64,000 nucleotides of DNA from DATLWN01 sp964422615 (GTDB taxonomy: Bacteria; Pseudomonadota; Zetaproteobacteria; Mariprofundales; Mariprofundaceae). The notes below the pieces were generated by a model, which had not been told where the DNA came from, did no database searches, and saw only the letters and a list, made by a program, of their open reading frames with translations. Numbering within the stretch: the stretch's first letter is position 1; the number at the start of each line of letters is the position of its first letter. A program made the position numbers and the translations under genes. Shown in pieces: positions 1-9,520 of this stretch. The DNA is taken from the NCBI GenBank assembly GCA_964422615.1, contig CAYRBJ010000003.1, positions 1 through 64,000 on the forward strand, read 5' to 3'.

Positions 1-3000
1 CCTGCGAGTTCGATTACTCCGGGGTGCAGGCCTGCAAGGCGCTGAAGGAGGAGGGTTACCGGGTCATCCTGGTCAACTCCAACCCGGCCACGATCATGAC
101 CGATCCCGAGTTCGCCGATGCCACCTACATCGAGCCCGTGACCTGGGAGGTGGTGGCCAACATCATCGAAAGAGAGCGCCCGGACGCGATCCTGCCGACG
201 ATGGGCGGGCAGACCGCCCTGAACACGGCCATGGAGCTGCACAAGGAAGGCATCCTCGAGCGCTACGGCGTGCAATTGATCGGTGCGCAGCCGGATGCCA
301 TCGACAAGGCCGAGGACCGTGAACGCTTCAAGGAGGCGATGGAATCCATCGGCCTGGAATGCGCGCGCGGTGGCTTCGCCTACAACATCGAACAGGCGCG
401 CGAGCTGGCGCGCGAGATCGGTAGCTTCCCGCTGATCATCCGCCCATCGTTCACACTCGGCGGTACCGGCGGCGGTATCGCCTACAACCCGGAGGAGTTC
501 GAGCAGATCGCGCAATCCGGTCTCGATGCCAGCCCGACCGACGAGATCCTGATTGAGGAATCGATCATCGGCTGGAAGGAATACGAGATGGAGGTGATGC
601 GCGACAAGCATGACAACTGCGTCATCATCTGCTCCATCGAGAACGTCGACGCCATGGGCGTGCACACCGGAGACTCGATTACCGTCGCGCCGGCCCAGAC
701 CCTGACCGACAAGGAATACCAGCGCATGCGCGATGCCTCGGTGGCCTGCCTGCGCGAGATCGGCGTGGAGACGGGCGGATCGAACGTGCAGTTCGCGGTC
801 AATCCGGACAACGGGCGGTTGATCGTCATCGAGATGAACCCGCGCGTGTCGCGCTCCTCGGCGCTGGCCTCAAAGGCCACTGGTTTCCCGATTGCCAAGA
901 TCGCCGCCAAGCTTGCCGTCGGTTACACGCTGGACGAGATCCGCAACGACATCACCGGTGAGACCTTTGCCGCCTTCGAGCCGTCGATCGATTACGTGGT
1001 GACGAAGATTCCGCGCTTCGCCTTCGAGAAGTTCCCGGGTGCCGATACCCGCCTGACCACGCAGATGAAGTCGGTCGGCGAGGTTATGGCCATCGGCCGC
1101 ACCTTCACCGAATCCCTGGGCAAGGCGCTACGCGGCCTGGAGACCGGCAGCTCCGGCTTCGATGCGCAGCTGCCGGCCGATGCCGATACCGATGCCTTTC
1201 TGCACGAGAGGCTGGCGGTCCCGGGTGCGGAGCGCATCTGGTGGGTCGGCGAAGCGCTGAGGCAGGGCGAGGCCGGCGGCTGGAGCGAGGCACGCGTGTG
1301 TGAGTTGACCCGCTTCGACCCGTGGTTCGTGCGCGAGATCCGCGCCGTGATCGAGTTGGAGGAGGACCTGCGCGGGCAGAAACCCGAGAGGTTGACGCAT
1401 GATGCATGGCGGGCGGCCAAACGCGAGGGGCTGTCCGATGAACGCCTGGCCCAGCTCATGGACAGCGACGAGGAGGTGGTGCGAGCCGCCCGCAAGGCGG
1501 CAGGCATCGCCGCCGTGTTCAAGCGCGTGGATACCTGTGCGGCCGAGTTCGAGGCGCAGACACCGTACCTGTATTCCACCTTCGAGGATGAATGCGAGGC
1601 GCGGCCGAGCGGGCGCAAGAAGATCATGGTGCTCGGTGGCGGTCCGAACCGCATCGGCCAGGGCATCGAGTTCGATTACTGCTGCGTGCATGCCTCATTT
1701 GCACTCTCCGAGGATGGCTTTGAAACCATCATGGTCAACTGCAATCCGGAGACGGTGTCCACCGACTATGACACCTCCGACCGCCTGTACTTCGAACCGC
1801 TGACCTTCGAGGACGTGATGGCCATCGTCGATGTCGAGCAGCCGGACGGCGTCATCGTGCAGTTCGGCGGTCAGACGCCGCTGAAACTGGCGCGCCAGCT
1901 CGAGGTGGCCGGGGTGCCGATCATTGGCACCAGCCCGGATGCCATTGACCTGGCCGAGGACCGCGAACGTTTCCAGCAGCTGCTGCACAAGCTGCAATTA
2001 AAACAGCCGGACAACGGCACGGCGCGTTCGGTCGACGAAGCGGTGGCGGTGGCCGGGCGTATCGGTTACCCGGTGGTGGTGCGCCCGTCCTATGTGCTGG
2101 GTGGCCGCGCCATGCAGATCGTTTTTGATGAGGAAGGGCTGTTGCGCTACATGCGCGAGGCGGTGTCGGTCAGCCCCAGGCATCCGGTGCTCATCGACCG
2201 TTTCCTGAATCATGCGGTGGAGATCGACGTCGATGCCCTGTGCGATGGCGAACGGGTGGTCATCGGCGGCATCATGGAACACATCGAAGAGGCGGGCGTG
2301 CATTCGGGCGATTCCGCCTGCTGCCTGCCTCCGCATTCGATCAGCGACAAGGTCATCGCCGAGATCGAGCGCCAGACCGAGCTGCTTGGCCTGGGCCTGA
2401 ACGTCAGGGGCCTGCTGAACATCCAGTTCGCGCTGCAGGGCGACGTGCTGTACGTGCTCGAGGTCAATCCGCGCGCCAGCCGTACGGTGCCATTCGTGTC
2501 GAAGGCCACCGGCGTGCCGCTGGCGAAGGTGGCGGCACGCATCATGGTGGGCCAGGACCTGGCGGCGCAGGGCATCAGCGCCGTGCCGCAGCCGACGACC
2601 TACCGTGCGGTCAAGGAGGCGGTGTTCCCGTTCGCCAAGTTCCGGGGCGTGGATACGCTATTGAGCCCGGAAATGAAATCCACCGGTGAGGTGATGGGTG
2701 TGGCCACCGATTTCCCGGCAGCCTTCGCCAAGGCGCAATTGGGTGCCGGCCAGCGCCTGCCGAAGGGCGGACGGGCCTTTGTGTCCGTGCGCGATGCCGA
2801 CAAGGAGCGCATGGTGGCGCTGGCCAAGATGCTGGTATCGGCCGGGTTCGATGTGCTGGCGACCACCGGCTGCCATCAGGCGTTGCAGGTGGCCGGCATA
2901 CCGAGCACGCACGTGGCCAAGGTGACCGAGGGCCAGCGCCCGCACATTGTCGACCGGCTCTTGAACGACGAGGTTGACCTGATCGTCAATACCACCGAGG

Positions 3001-3173
3001 GAGCGCAGGCGGTGCGTGATTCGAAATCGATCCGCCAGGCGGCACTGGAGCGCAAGATATCCTACTATACCACCATAGAGGGTGGGCTGGCGGCGGCGGA
3101 GGCCATTCTCAGTACCGCCGACGTGACGACGGTGTGCAGCATCCAGGAATACCACGCGCAGAGAGGAGCCTGA
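1..3173 (+). CDS. carB: Carbamoyl-phosphate synthase large subunit (5' end outside window)
   Basis: This subunit makes carbamoyl phosphate from bicarbonate, ATP and ammonia delivered by CarA, feeding pyrimidine and arginine synthesis. The reading frame is already open at position 3 (C-E-F-D-Y-S-G), which matches about residue 23 of E. coli CarB, so roughly 22 N-terminal codons lie to the left. Two ATP-grasp halves are visible. The second begins near the GGGPNRIGQGIEFDY motif (about 1633-1680), which mirrors the CEFDY at the left edge. The allosteric MGS-like domain follows from about 2775. The length, about 1,079 residues once completed, is normal. The stop lies one base before greA's ATG, so the two are probably co-transcribed. 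The missing start is a window artefact. Confidence 0.97.
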   Translation, partial: CEFDYSGVQACKALKEEGYRVILVNSNPATIMTDPEFADATYIEPVTWEVVANIIERERPDAILPTMGGQTALNTAMELHKEGILERYGVQLIGAQPDAIDKAEDRERFKEAMESIGLECARGGFAYNIEQARELAREIGSFPLIIRPSFTLGGTGGGIAYNPEEFEQIAQSGLDASPTDEILIEESIIGWKEYEMEVMRDKHDNCVIICSIENVDAMGVHTGDSITVAPAQTLTDKEYQRMRDASVACLREIGVETGGSNVQFAVNPDNGRLIVIEMNPRVSRSSALASKATGFPIAKIAAKLAVGYTLDEIRNDITGETFAAFEPSIDYVVTKIPRFAFEKFPGADTRLTTQMKSVGEVMAIGRTFTESLGKALRGLETGSSGFDAQLPADADTDAFLHERLAVPGAERIWWVGEALRQGEAGGWSEARVCELTRFDPWFVREIRAVIELEEDLRGQKPERLTHDAWRAAKREGLSDERLAQLMDSDEEVVRAARKAAGIAAVFKRVDTCAAEFEAQTPYLYSTFEDECEARPSGRKKIMVLGGGPNRIGQGIEFDYCCVHASFALSEDGFETIMVNCNPETVSTDYDTSDRLYFEPLTFEDVMAIVDVEQPDGVIVQFGGQTPLKLARQLEVAGVPIIGTSPDAIDLAEDRERFQQLLHKLQLKQPDNGTARSVDEAVAVAGRIGYPVVVRPSYVLGGRAMQIVFDEEGLLRYMREAVSVSPRHPVLIDRFLNHAVEIDVDALCDGERVVIGGIMEHIEEAGVHSGDSACCLPPHSISDKVIAEIERQTELLGLGLNVRGLLNIQFALQGDVLYVLEVNPRASRTVPFVSKATGVPLAKVAARIMVGQDLAAQGISAVPQPTTYRAVKEAVFPFAKFRGVDTLLSPEMKSTGEVMGVATDFPAAFAKAQLGAGQRLPKGGRAFVSVRDADKERMVALAKMLVSAGFDVLATTGCHQALQVAGIPSTHVAKVTEGQRPHIVDRLLNDEVDLIVNTTEGAQAVRDSKSIRQAALERKISYYTTIEGGLAAAEAILSTADVTTVCSIQEYHAQRGA

Positions 3174-3174
3174 C

Positions 3175-3648
3175 ATGGAACGTGTACCGATGACTGTGCG
3201 TGGGGCCGAGAAACTTCGCCAGGAGCTGAGCGAGCGCAAGAGTGTCAAGCGCCCGCAGATCGTGCAGGCAATTGAGACGGCGCGTGCCCATGGCGATCTG
3301 TCGGAGAACGCCGAATATCACGCTGCCAAGGAGGACCAGGCGCTGAACGAGGGTCGTATCGCCGAGCTCGAGGATAAACTTGCCCGAGCCCATATCATCG
3401 ATCCGGGGTCCATCGATGCCGAAAAGATCGTTTTCGGCGCTACTGTAACCCTGATCGATCTGAGCTCTGGCAGCGAAGTGGAGTACCAGATCGTCGGCGT
3501 CGACGAGTCCGATATCAAGCAGGGCCGGGTGTCCATCACCTCCCCGATCGCCCGGGCGCTGATCGGCAAGGAGGAGGGGGATACCGTGGTGGTGCGTGCC
3601 CCCAGCGGCGAACGCGAGTACGAGGTGCAAGAGGTGCGTTATCTCTAG
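3175..3648 (+). CDS. greA: Transcription elongation factor GreA
   Basis: GreA rescues backtracked RNA polymerase by inserting its coiled coil into the secondary channel and stimulating transcript cleavage. The 157-residue protein has the normal length. It carries the tip motif GDLSENAEYHAAKE, with the acidic pair Asp41 and Glu44, followed by an FKBP-like C-terminal domain. A GAGGAG ribosome-binding site sits just upstream of the ATG. It follows carB by one base, an arrangement found in many gammaproteobacteria. Confidence 0.97.
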   Translation: MERVPMTVRGAEKLRQELSERKSVKRPQIVQAIETARAHGDLSENAEYHAAKEDQALNEGRIAELEDKLARAHIIDPGSIDAEKIVFGATVTLIDLSSGSEVEYQIVGVDESDIKQGRVSITSPIARALIGKEEGDTVVVRAPSGEREYEVQEVRYL

Positions 3649-3657
3649 GCGGCGAAA

Positions 3658-4167
3658 GTGCCGGCGTGGGAGGGCGCGTTGGCGTTGAGTGCCTCCTGCC
3701 TGCGCGCCGGTGCTCTGCGCCTATGCCTGGCCCTGCTGCTGGCCCTGTTGCTGGTGCCGGGATTCGTGGTGGCACCGGTCCTGTTCGCCAAGGCTGGCTC
3801 GACCTACCTGGCCGGCATGCTGGCCGGCTATATCTTCCATGTAACCAACCGTACGGTGGTGATCCTGGCCCTTGCCGTAGCCGCCTTCTGGTGGCGTCAG
3901 GGCGGCGCGGCCCGGTCCGCCTGGGTGGTGCTGGCCATGATCCTGTTGCTTGTTGCTGTCAACGAATGGGCGATCACGCCGGTGATCGAGGCGCTGAAGG
4001 CGCAGATCGGCCATGGTTTCGATACCCTGCCGAAGCATAATCCGCTGCGGGAGCGATTCGGTGACTGGCATGGCGTCAGCGCTACCCTGCATCTGATCGC
4101 CACGCTCGGTGCGGCATGGCTGGTGGCCTCTGGTGGCCGTCGGGGTGAGGCATGCAGCAAATCCTAG
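3658..4167 (+). CDS. DUF4149-type integral membrane protein
   Basis: This is a 169-residue membrane protein of unknown function. Hydrophobic segments lie at about residues 19-40, 50-62, 66-80, 88-106 and 142-157. The pattern resembles the DUF4149 family, with an HVTNRT motif near residue 61 and a conserved-looking N-E-W-x-I-T-P stretch near residue 102. The start is a GTG at 3658, nine bases after greA's stop, with only a weak purine-rich site, so TTG codons slightly downstream are possible. It overlaps the next gene by 16 bases, which suggests translational coupling. No catalytic motif is visible. Confidence 0.75.
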   Translation: MPAWEGALALSASCLRAGALRLCLALLLALLLVPGFVVAPVLFAKAGSTYLAGMLAGYIFHVTNRTVVILALAVAAFWWRQGGAARSAWVVLAMILLLVAVNEWAITPVIEALKAQIGHGFDTLPKHNPLRERFGDWHGVSATLHLIATLGAAWLVASGGRRGEACSKS

Positions 4168-5231
4168 GCTGGCTGCAGAACCGACTGGCCGACACGCAGT
4201 TGCTGATGTTGCTGCTGTCCCTGTCCGTCATCTTCGCGCTGCTGATCATGTTTGCCGACATCCTGGCACCGCTGCTGGTGGCGCTGGCCTTTGCCTATGT
4301 GCTGGACGGCGTGGTGGCGCTGCTGGTACGCCTGCGCATGCCGCTGTTGCCGGCCGTGCTGCTGGTCTGCTTCGGAGCCCTGCTGATCGTATTGGTGGCG
4401 CTGCTGACCGTGGTGCCGCTGCTGTCCGATCAGGTCGGCCGCCTGATCTCCCAGGTGCCTTTGTATGTGCAATCCCTGCGCGATCTGCTGCATACCTTCC
4501 AGGAACACTATGCGAGCTGGCTGAATCCGAATTATGTGCAGCAGATGCTGGGCTCCATGGCCGTCAAGGTTCAGGAATGGGGTGGGGCACTGCTGAAATT
4601 CTCACTGTCGTCGATCCCGGGACTGATCGCGTTGATGGTCTATGCGGTGCTGGTGCCGGTGCTGGTATTCTTCCTGCTCAAGGACAAGAAGAAGCTGTTG
4701 CACTGGGGCCTGCAGTTTTTGCCAAGCGAACATGTGCTACTCAGGCGTGTCTGGAGCGAGGTGGATGTGCAGATCGGCAATTATATCCGCGGGCGTTTCT
4801 GGGAGTCGCTGGTGATCGGCGGCAGCATGGGCGTGGTCTTCTGGCTGATGGGCCATGAGTATGCGCTGCTGCTCGGTACCCTGACCGGCATCTCGGTCTG
4901 GATCCCGTTCATCGGGGCTGCGGTGGTGACAGTGCCTGTCATACTGCTGTCCTTTTTCCAGTGGGGATGGTCGGACATGACAGCCTACAGCATCCTCGCC
5001 TATGCCATCATCCAGGCCATCGATGCCAATGTGTTGATTCCTTGGCTGTTTTCCGAGATGGTGAACCTGCATCCGATCGCCATCATCGTGGCCGTGCTGG
5101 TCTTTGGCAGCCTGTGGGGTGTGGTCGGTGTATTTATCGCCATCCCGATGGCGGCCCTGATTCACAGCGTGCTGGTCATTATCGGCGAACGCTCGAAGCA
5201 GCCGGAAGAGCCAGCGCCGGCAGATGGATGA
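4152..5231 (+). CDS. AI-2E family transporter (PerM/YdiK-like permease)
   Basis: This is a 359-residue polytopic inner-membrane protein of the AI-2E transporter superfamily. It has about eight hydrophobic segments in the family's layout: two N-terminal helices, a helical stretch with TVVPLLSDQ, a second membrane block around VYAVLVPVLVFFLLKDK, and a C-terminal block ending in VFIAIPMAALIHS. Family members move small solutes or act as Na+/H+ antiporters. The substrate cannot be read from sequence, and the AI-2 name is historical. A terminator follows at 5266, so this is probably the last gene of the carB transcript. Confidence 0.88.
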   Translation: MQQILGWLQNRLADTQLLMLLLSLSVIFALLIMFADILAPLLVALAFAYVLDGVVALLVRLRMPLLPAVLLVCFGALLIVLVALLTVVPLLSDQVGRLISQVPLYVQSLRDLLHTFQEHYASWLNPNYVQQMLGSMAVKVQEWGGALLKFSLSSIPGLIALMVYAVLVPVLVFFLLKDKKKLLHWGLQFLPSEHVLLRRVWSEVDVQIGNYIRGRFWESLVIGGSMGVVFWLMGHEYALLLGTLTGISVWIPFIGAAVVTVPVILLSFFQWGWSDMTAYSILAYAIIQAIDANVLIPWLFSEMVNLHPIAIIVAVLVFGSLWGVVGVFIAIPMAALIHSVLVIIGERSKQPEEPAPADG

Positions 5232-5265
5232 CATTGACAGCAGGGCAACGGGCCCTAGGCTGCAA

Positions 5266-5291
5266 ACGCGCCGACGGACGGCGCGTTTTTT
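5266..5291 (+). terminator. Intrinsic terminator after the carB-greA group
   Basis: A perfect 8-bp stem (5266-5273 ACGCGCCG with 5279-5286 CGGCGCGT) encloses a five-base loop and is followed by a run of T from 5286 to 5291. It separates the AI-2E gene from yfgM. Confidence 0.9.
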
Positions 5292-5324
5292 CAGTCTGAA
5301 CCCAAACAGAGGAAGGCGATCCAC

Positions 5325-6026
5325 GTGAACGACAAGATTTCTAAGCGCAGTGCAGCGAAGTCATCCCCGCAGGGAGGCGTCACGGCTGGGGAGCATGCGG
5401 CCTTCGATCTGGATGAAATCAAGCGCGACATGCGCAATGCCCAGCTGGTGGACTGGATCAAGCAGCATCAGTCGCAACTGATCGCTGCCGTCGTGATCCT
5501 GCTGGTCCTGCTGGTCGCTACGGCAATGTGGATCAACAAGAACAGGGCCGAGCGCAATACGGCGGCGACCATTTATGATCAGGCCCTGGCTACGGTCAAT
5601 GACGCAGACAAGGAGAAGTTGCTGCAGGCGCTGCTCTCCAGGCATCTCGGCACCGTCTACACGCCTCTGGCGCAGATGCAACTGGCTAGGCTGGACCCCG
5701 CACATGCACAGACGCACCTGCGGGCAGTGATCAACAATTCCGACAGCATGTCGGAATGGGTATGGCAGGCCAGGCTCGATCTGGCCAATCTGCTTCTGGA
5801 TAAGGGCAAACTGTCGGCTGCCATGCCACTGCTGCAGCGCAGCGTCGGTGCTGCCTACGAGCAGCTGCGCCAGTTCCTGCTGGCCCAGGCCAGTGTCGAT
5901 CCGGCAGACAAGATCAAACACCTGAAGCTGGCTCAGGCAGCCCAGTCCCATGATCATGCCCTGAAACAGCGTATCGATAACGAATTGCAGGCGCTTGAAG
6001 CCAAGAACCCCTTGGCCGGAAGCTAG
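5325..6026 (+). CDS. yfgM: YfgM-family tetratricopeptide-like membrane protein
   Basis: This 233-residue protein has a short cytoplasmic N-terminus, one membrane helix at about residues 50-68 (LIAAVVILLVLLVATAMW) and a periplasmic TPR-like domain. E. coli YfgM has the same plan. It associates with the SecYEG translocon and the chaperone PpiD. The position immediately upstream of bamB and der is the conserved gammaproteobacterial order, which supports the name. The start is GTG at 5325, behind an AGAGGAAG site. The N-terminal 25 residues are Ser/Lys-rich and poorly conserved in the family. Confidence 0.85.
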   Translation: MNDKISKRSAAKSSPQGGVTAGEHAAFDLDEIKRDMRNAQLVDWIKQHQSQLIAAVVILLVLLVATAMWINKNRAERNTAATIYDQALATVNDADKEKLLQALLSRHLGTVYTPLAQMQLARLDPAHAQTHLRAVINNSDSMSEWVWQARLDLANLLLDKGKLSAAMPLLQRSVGAAYEQLRQFLLAQASVDPADKIKHLKLAQAAQSHDHALKQRIDNELQALEAKNPLAGS

Positions 6027-6039
6027 GCGAAGCGGATTC

Positions 6040-7197
6040 ATGATGAAGTCGAAGCTTCTTCCAGCGCTGAAGATGGCTGTGTTGTCCGTGCTGCTGGTGT
6101 CCTGCGCCACGGGCCGGGGCGCACAAGCACAACTCCCTGCCTTTGGGCGAGATTTCGGTATTAGCGAAGCCTGGCAGGTCAACGTCGATCAGCGCCCTCC
6201 TGCCTCGCCGCGGGCGTTCAGTGCACCCGTTGTCGTGCATGCCACTGGCGGTGACCTGATCGTCGTGGCCGGACACGACGCCCGGGTACACGTGTACAAC
6301 ACGGATGGTTGGGAGGTCCGGCGCATCCCGATCGATGCCTCCTCCGATTCGGGTATGGTGGCACTGGATGACCGCCATGTCGTGACCGGGGATCAGCAAG
6401 GCACCCTGTATTGCATCGATGTGGTGGCAGGCAAGATCAGTTGGAAACAGACCCTGTCATCATTGATGCTGGCCAATCCGGTACTGATCCACGGGGATAT
6501 CATTGCCGCCACTGTGGACAATCGCATTTACCGCTTGTCACCGAAGGGAGAGAAGCGCTGGAGTTACGCCGGCATCCCAGGTGGCCTGGGCATGTACATG
6601 TCCCCGTCACCGCTGGTCGACGGCAATGCCATCGTGGCGCTGTTCAACAATGGCGATGTGGATGCCATCAAGGCCGATACCGGTGATCTGCTGTGGCGCC
6701 AGCAACTGCTGCTGAACGACAATGCCATGGTGCTGAGCCAACTGAAGGTGCCGTTGGCAGCGGCGGTGGCTGTGCCGGGCTTCCAGGACGGTGCCGGGGC
6801 CTATCTGGTGTCCCTGTACCAGGGTGACAGCTATTTTCTGTCCAAACAGGACGGCAGTCGCCAGTTGCATCGTCAGATATCGCTGAAATCCACCCCTCTG
6901 GTGGTAGGCAAGGTCATTTACGCGGCGGACAGCCACGGCGTGCTGCGGGCGCTCGATGCCGCCAGCGGCGCCACGTTGTGGAAGACACAGTTAACGCCGG
7001 GCGAACTGGTGGGGCCGGTGCTGTGGAACCACGCTCTGTGGGTCGCCGATGACCGGGGCTCGGTCTACCGCGTGGATGAACAGGGGCATGTGATCGGCCA
7101 TCTGAGTCTGCTCGGGCATTTCGACCGTGCACCGATCGTGCAGGCCCGGGGTGTCATTGTGCGCAATGATCTGGGGTCCCTGTATTTTCTTCACTGA
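6040..7197 (+). CDS. bamB: Outer-membrane assembly lipoprotein BamB
   Basis: BamB is the beta-propeller lipoprotein of the BAM complex that inserts outer-membrane beta-barrels. The start chosen is the tandem ATG at 6040, because it gives a compact signal peptide ending in the lipobox L-V-S-C. The frame is open further upstream inside yfgM, but that extension looks non-coding. Repeated PQQ-like blades are visible, for example GDQQGTLYCID, ATVDNRIYRL and ADSHGVLRALDAASGATLWK. The 385-residue length matches the family (E. coli 392). Confidence 0.93.
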   Translation: MMKSKLLPALKMAVLSVLLVSCATGRGAQAQLPAFGRDFGISEAWQVNVDQRPPASPRAFSAPVVVHATGGDLIVVAGHDARVHVYNTDGWEVRRIPIDASSDSGMVALDDRHVVTGDQQGTLYCIDVVAGKISWKQTLSSLMLANPVLIHGDIIAATVDNRIYRLSPKGEKRWSYAGIPGGLGMYMSPSPLVDGNAIVALFNNGDVDAIKADTGDLLWRQQLLLNDNAMVLSQLKVPLAAAVAVPGFQDGAGAYLVSLYQGDSYFLSKQDGSRQLHRQISLKSTPLVVGKVIYAADSHGVLRALDAASGATLWKTQLTPGELVGPVLWNHALWVADDRGSVYRVDEQGHVIGHLSLLGHFDRAPIVQARGVIVRNDLGSLYFLH

Positions 7198-7212
7198 CAG
7201 GTTCGGTGCGGT

Positions 7213-8613
7213 GTGAGTGACCAATCATTTGTCAGTCTGCCGGTCGTCGCCATTGTCGGCCGGCCGAATGTAGGCAAATCCACCCTGTACAACCGTCTGG
7301 TTGGCAAGCGCCGGGCGATTGTCGGCGATCGCCCTGGCGTTACCGTCGATCGCCTGGAAAGCGATTGCGTGCTCGGCAAGCGGGCGGTGCTGCTGGTCGA
7401 TACGGGAGGCATCGGCGAAACCCAGCACGGCGAGATGCAGGCGGACATCGACGCCCAGGTGGAAGCGGCGCTGGCCGTGGCCGATCTGGTGCTGTTCGTC
7501 GTGGATGGCCAGTCCGGGGCCACGCCGGTGGATCGCGATATTTCCGAACGACTGCGACGGCATGGCCTGCCGGTGATACTGGTGGTCAACAAGGCCGAAC
7601 AGCCTGGAGCGGCAACCGATTTCTATGCCCTGGGCCTGGGCGAGCCGGTCGCCGTTTCGGCCACCCATGGTCATGGCATCGCCGATTTCATCGAACGCAT
7701 ACAGGGTGCACTGCCGCCCGAAACGGATCAGCAGTCGGCCGTTGTTGAAACGGATTGGCCCGAACCCCTGGCCCAGATCACGGTGATCGGGCGCCCCAAC
7801 GTCGGCAAATCGACCCTGATCAATGCCTGGCTCGGCCGCGAGCGTGTGGTGGTCAGCCCGATTGCCGGCACCACCCGCGATGCCATCGATGTTGACATGC
7901 CCTATCGGTTCGGCGATCAGGAGGGTATCGTACGTTTGGTCGATACCGCGGGCCAGCGCAAGCACGGGCGCATCAGCGATATCATTGAGTTCGTCGCCCG
8001 CGTCAAGGCGGTACAGGCATTCCGGCGAGCGCATGCGGCGGTGCTCGTGCTGGACGGCGGCGAGGGCGTATCCGAACAGGATATGCGCCTGATGACCCTG
8101 GCTCAGGAGGAGGGATGTGCGTTGCTGGTGGCCGCCAACAAGGTTGATCTGATGTCCGATGAGCAGTGGTCTTACTTTTCCGACAGACTCAGCTACCGCA
8201 TGCGGGCCATGCCCGGCGTGCCGGTGTTCCGCATCTCGGCCAAAAAGGGGCAGGGTGTGCGCAAACTGCTCGCCGAGGCCGTGCGTGCCGCCCACAACAA
8301 CGGCACCGAGATCAATACGGGCACCCTGAACCGCTGGCTGGAACAGGCGCAGCGCAAACAGGCGGCACCGAGCGAGCGCGGCGCCGCAGTGCGCCTGAAA
8401 TATGCATTCCAGATCGACCGTTACCCGCCGACCATCAAGGTTTTCTGTAACCGGCCCGGCAGCATCAAGGCCAGCTATCTGCGTTACCTTGAGCAGAATT
8501 TTCGCAGTCGTTTCGAGTTGCCGGGTATTCCCGTGCGCTTCGTGTTCACGGCCAGTGACAATCCCTATGCCCCGGCCAGGGACACGGGGCGGCGTGCAAA
8601 ACGTAAGGCCTGA
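7213..8613 (+). CDS. der: Ribosome biogenesis GTPase Der (EngA)
   Basis: Der is the essential double-GTPase for 50S subunit maturation. The 466-residue protein has two P-loops, both reading GRPNVGKS (residues 16-23 and about 193-200). The matching G3/G4 motifs are DTGG, NKAE, DTAG and NKVD. A KH-like domain ends in a basic tail (RRAKRKA). The start is GTG at 7213, sixteen bases after bamB, so it probably sits in the yfgM-bamB-der transcript. The first G4 reads NKAE rather than the usual NKxD, a minor deviation. Confidence 0.97.
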   Translation: MSDQSFVSLPVVAIVGRPNVGKSTLYNRLVGKRRAIVGDRPGVTVDRLESDCVLGKRAVLLVDTGGIGETQHGEMQADIDAQVEAALAVADLVLFVVDGQSGATPVDRDISERLRRHGLPVILVVNKAEQPGAATDFYALGLGEPVAVSATHGHGIADFIERIQGALPPETDQQSAVVETDWPEPLAQITVIGRPNVGKSTLINAWLGRERVVVSPIAGTTRDAIDVDMPYRFGDQEGIVRLVDTAGQRKHGRISDIIEFVARVKAVQAFRRAHAAVLVLDGGEGVSEQDMRLMTLAQEEGCALLVAANKVDLMSDEQWSYFSDRLSYRMRAMPGVPVFRISAKKGQGVRKLLAEAVRAAHNNGTEINTGTLNRWLEQAQRKQAAPSERGAAVRLKYAFQIDRYPPTIKVFCNRPGSIKASYLRYLEQNFRSRFELPGIPVRFVFTASDNPYAPARDTGRRAKRKA

Positions 8614-8616
8614 ACG

Positions 8617-9054
8617 GTGCACCGTTTCGAGGAAACCCGCATACTGCCATGCAGCGCTCAGGCCATGTTCGATGTGGTGATGGATATCGATGCGTATCCG
8701 CTATTCCTGCCGTGGGTGGCCGATTCCCGAATCCTGACGCGTGGGGAAGGGGAGTTGACCGCGGAACTGGTGGCCGACCTTGCCGGCATGCGCCATGCGT
8801 TCCAGACCGTGGATCGCTTCGTGCCTGCAAAAATGGTGGAAATCCGCCTGCTTAACGGCCCGTTCAATTTCCTGGAAAGCCTGTGGAGCTTCGAGCCGGT
8901 GGACGATCACTCCTGCCGGGCGCATTTCTCCATCGCATTCGAATTCCATAACATGATGCTGCGCATGCTCGCCACGCCGGTGTTTTCCACGGCATGCAAA
9001 TCGATGGTACACGCGTTCGAGCGACGGGCGGTGGAGATCGGGAGGAGCCGGTGA
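8617..9054 (+). CDS. ratA: RatA-family START-like protein (ubiquinone-binding/ribosome-associated)
   Basis: This 145-residue protein of the polyketide cyclase/START fold belongs to the RatA/Coq10-like family. In E. coli, RatA is reported to hinder 70S assembly. Coq10 homologues bind ubiquinone. The motif DIDAYPLFLPWV near residue 27 and the ending F-x-x-R-A-x-E-I-G are typical. It starts with GTG three bases after der, and its stop overlaps the next start in GTGA, so translation is coupled. The toxin label often attached to the family cannot be supported from sequence. Confidence 0.88.
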   Translation: MHRFEETRILPCSAQAMFDVVMDIDAYPLFLPWVADSRILTRGEGELTAELVADLAGMRHAFQTVDRFVPAKMVEIRLLNGPFNFLESLWSFEPVDDHSCRAHFSIAFEFHNMMLRMLATPVFSTACKSMVHAFERRAVEIGRSR

Positions 9055-9374
9055 ATATCGTCATCGCGTATGCCCTGCCACACGCGCAGTCACTGGAGGA
9101 TCTGGACGTGCCGGAAGGCACAACCGTGGAACAGGCCGTGCACATGAGCCATATACTGGAGAAATACCCGGACATCAACCTGTCGGTCAACAAGGTCGGG
9201 GTGTTCGCCAAACTGGTCAAGCTCGATCATGTTCTGCATGAGGGTGATCGGGTGGAAATCTATCGCGCCCTGCCTGGCAAGGCCCGCGATCCGTATGCCG
9301 TTGAGGACAAGAAGGCGCGTATCCGCGCCAAAAAGGAAAAGAGCGGTAGCGAGGACGACATCAGCGCTGGCTGA
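9051..9374 (+). CDS. rnfH: RnfH (RatB) ubiquitin-like family protein
   Basis: This small beta-grasp protein of 107 residues belongs to the RnfH/RatB family. The GTG at 9051 overlaps ratA's stop and is preceded by GGGAGGAG. An in-frame upstream extension is a shadow of ratA. Typical features are the N-terminal IVIAYALP strand, GTTVEQAV and the ending RVEIYRALPGKARD(P). Adjacency to ratA is the standard arrangement. Its function is not established. The name comes from its proximity to rnf genes in some species, and here the rsx operon lies 29 kb away. Confidence 0.88.
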   Translation: MNIVIAYALPHAQSLEDLDVPEGTTVEQAVHMSHILEKYPDINLSVNKVGVFAKLVKLDHVLHEGDRVEIYRALPGKARDPYAVEDKKARIRAKKEKSGSEDDISAG

Positions 9375-9520
9375 CGGCCGTCATGGGACATCGTGGGTGT
9401 GGCGAGCACCTTCTCCGGGCCGGGGGTTGATTCCGTGCATGGAATTTCGGAGGCTGCCATTGTGCGCAGCGTTGCCGCTGTTCTTTGATTCCGACAACCC
9501 GGCAAGGGGGCAGGGAGAAT

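Noticed and set aside
7225..8622. 465-codon minus-strand frame
   Set aside because: It is the antisense shadow of der, with His/Gln-rich translation typical of reversed GC-rich coding sequence.
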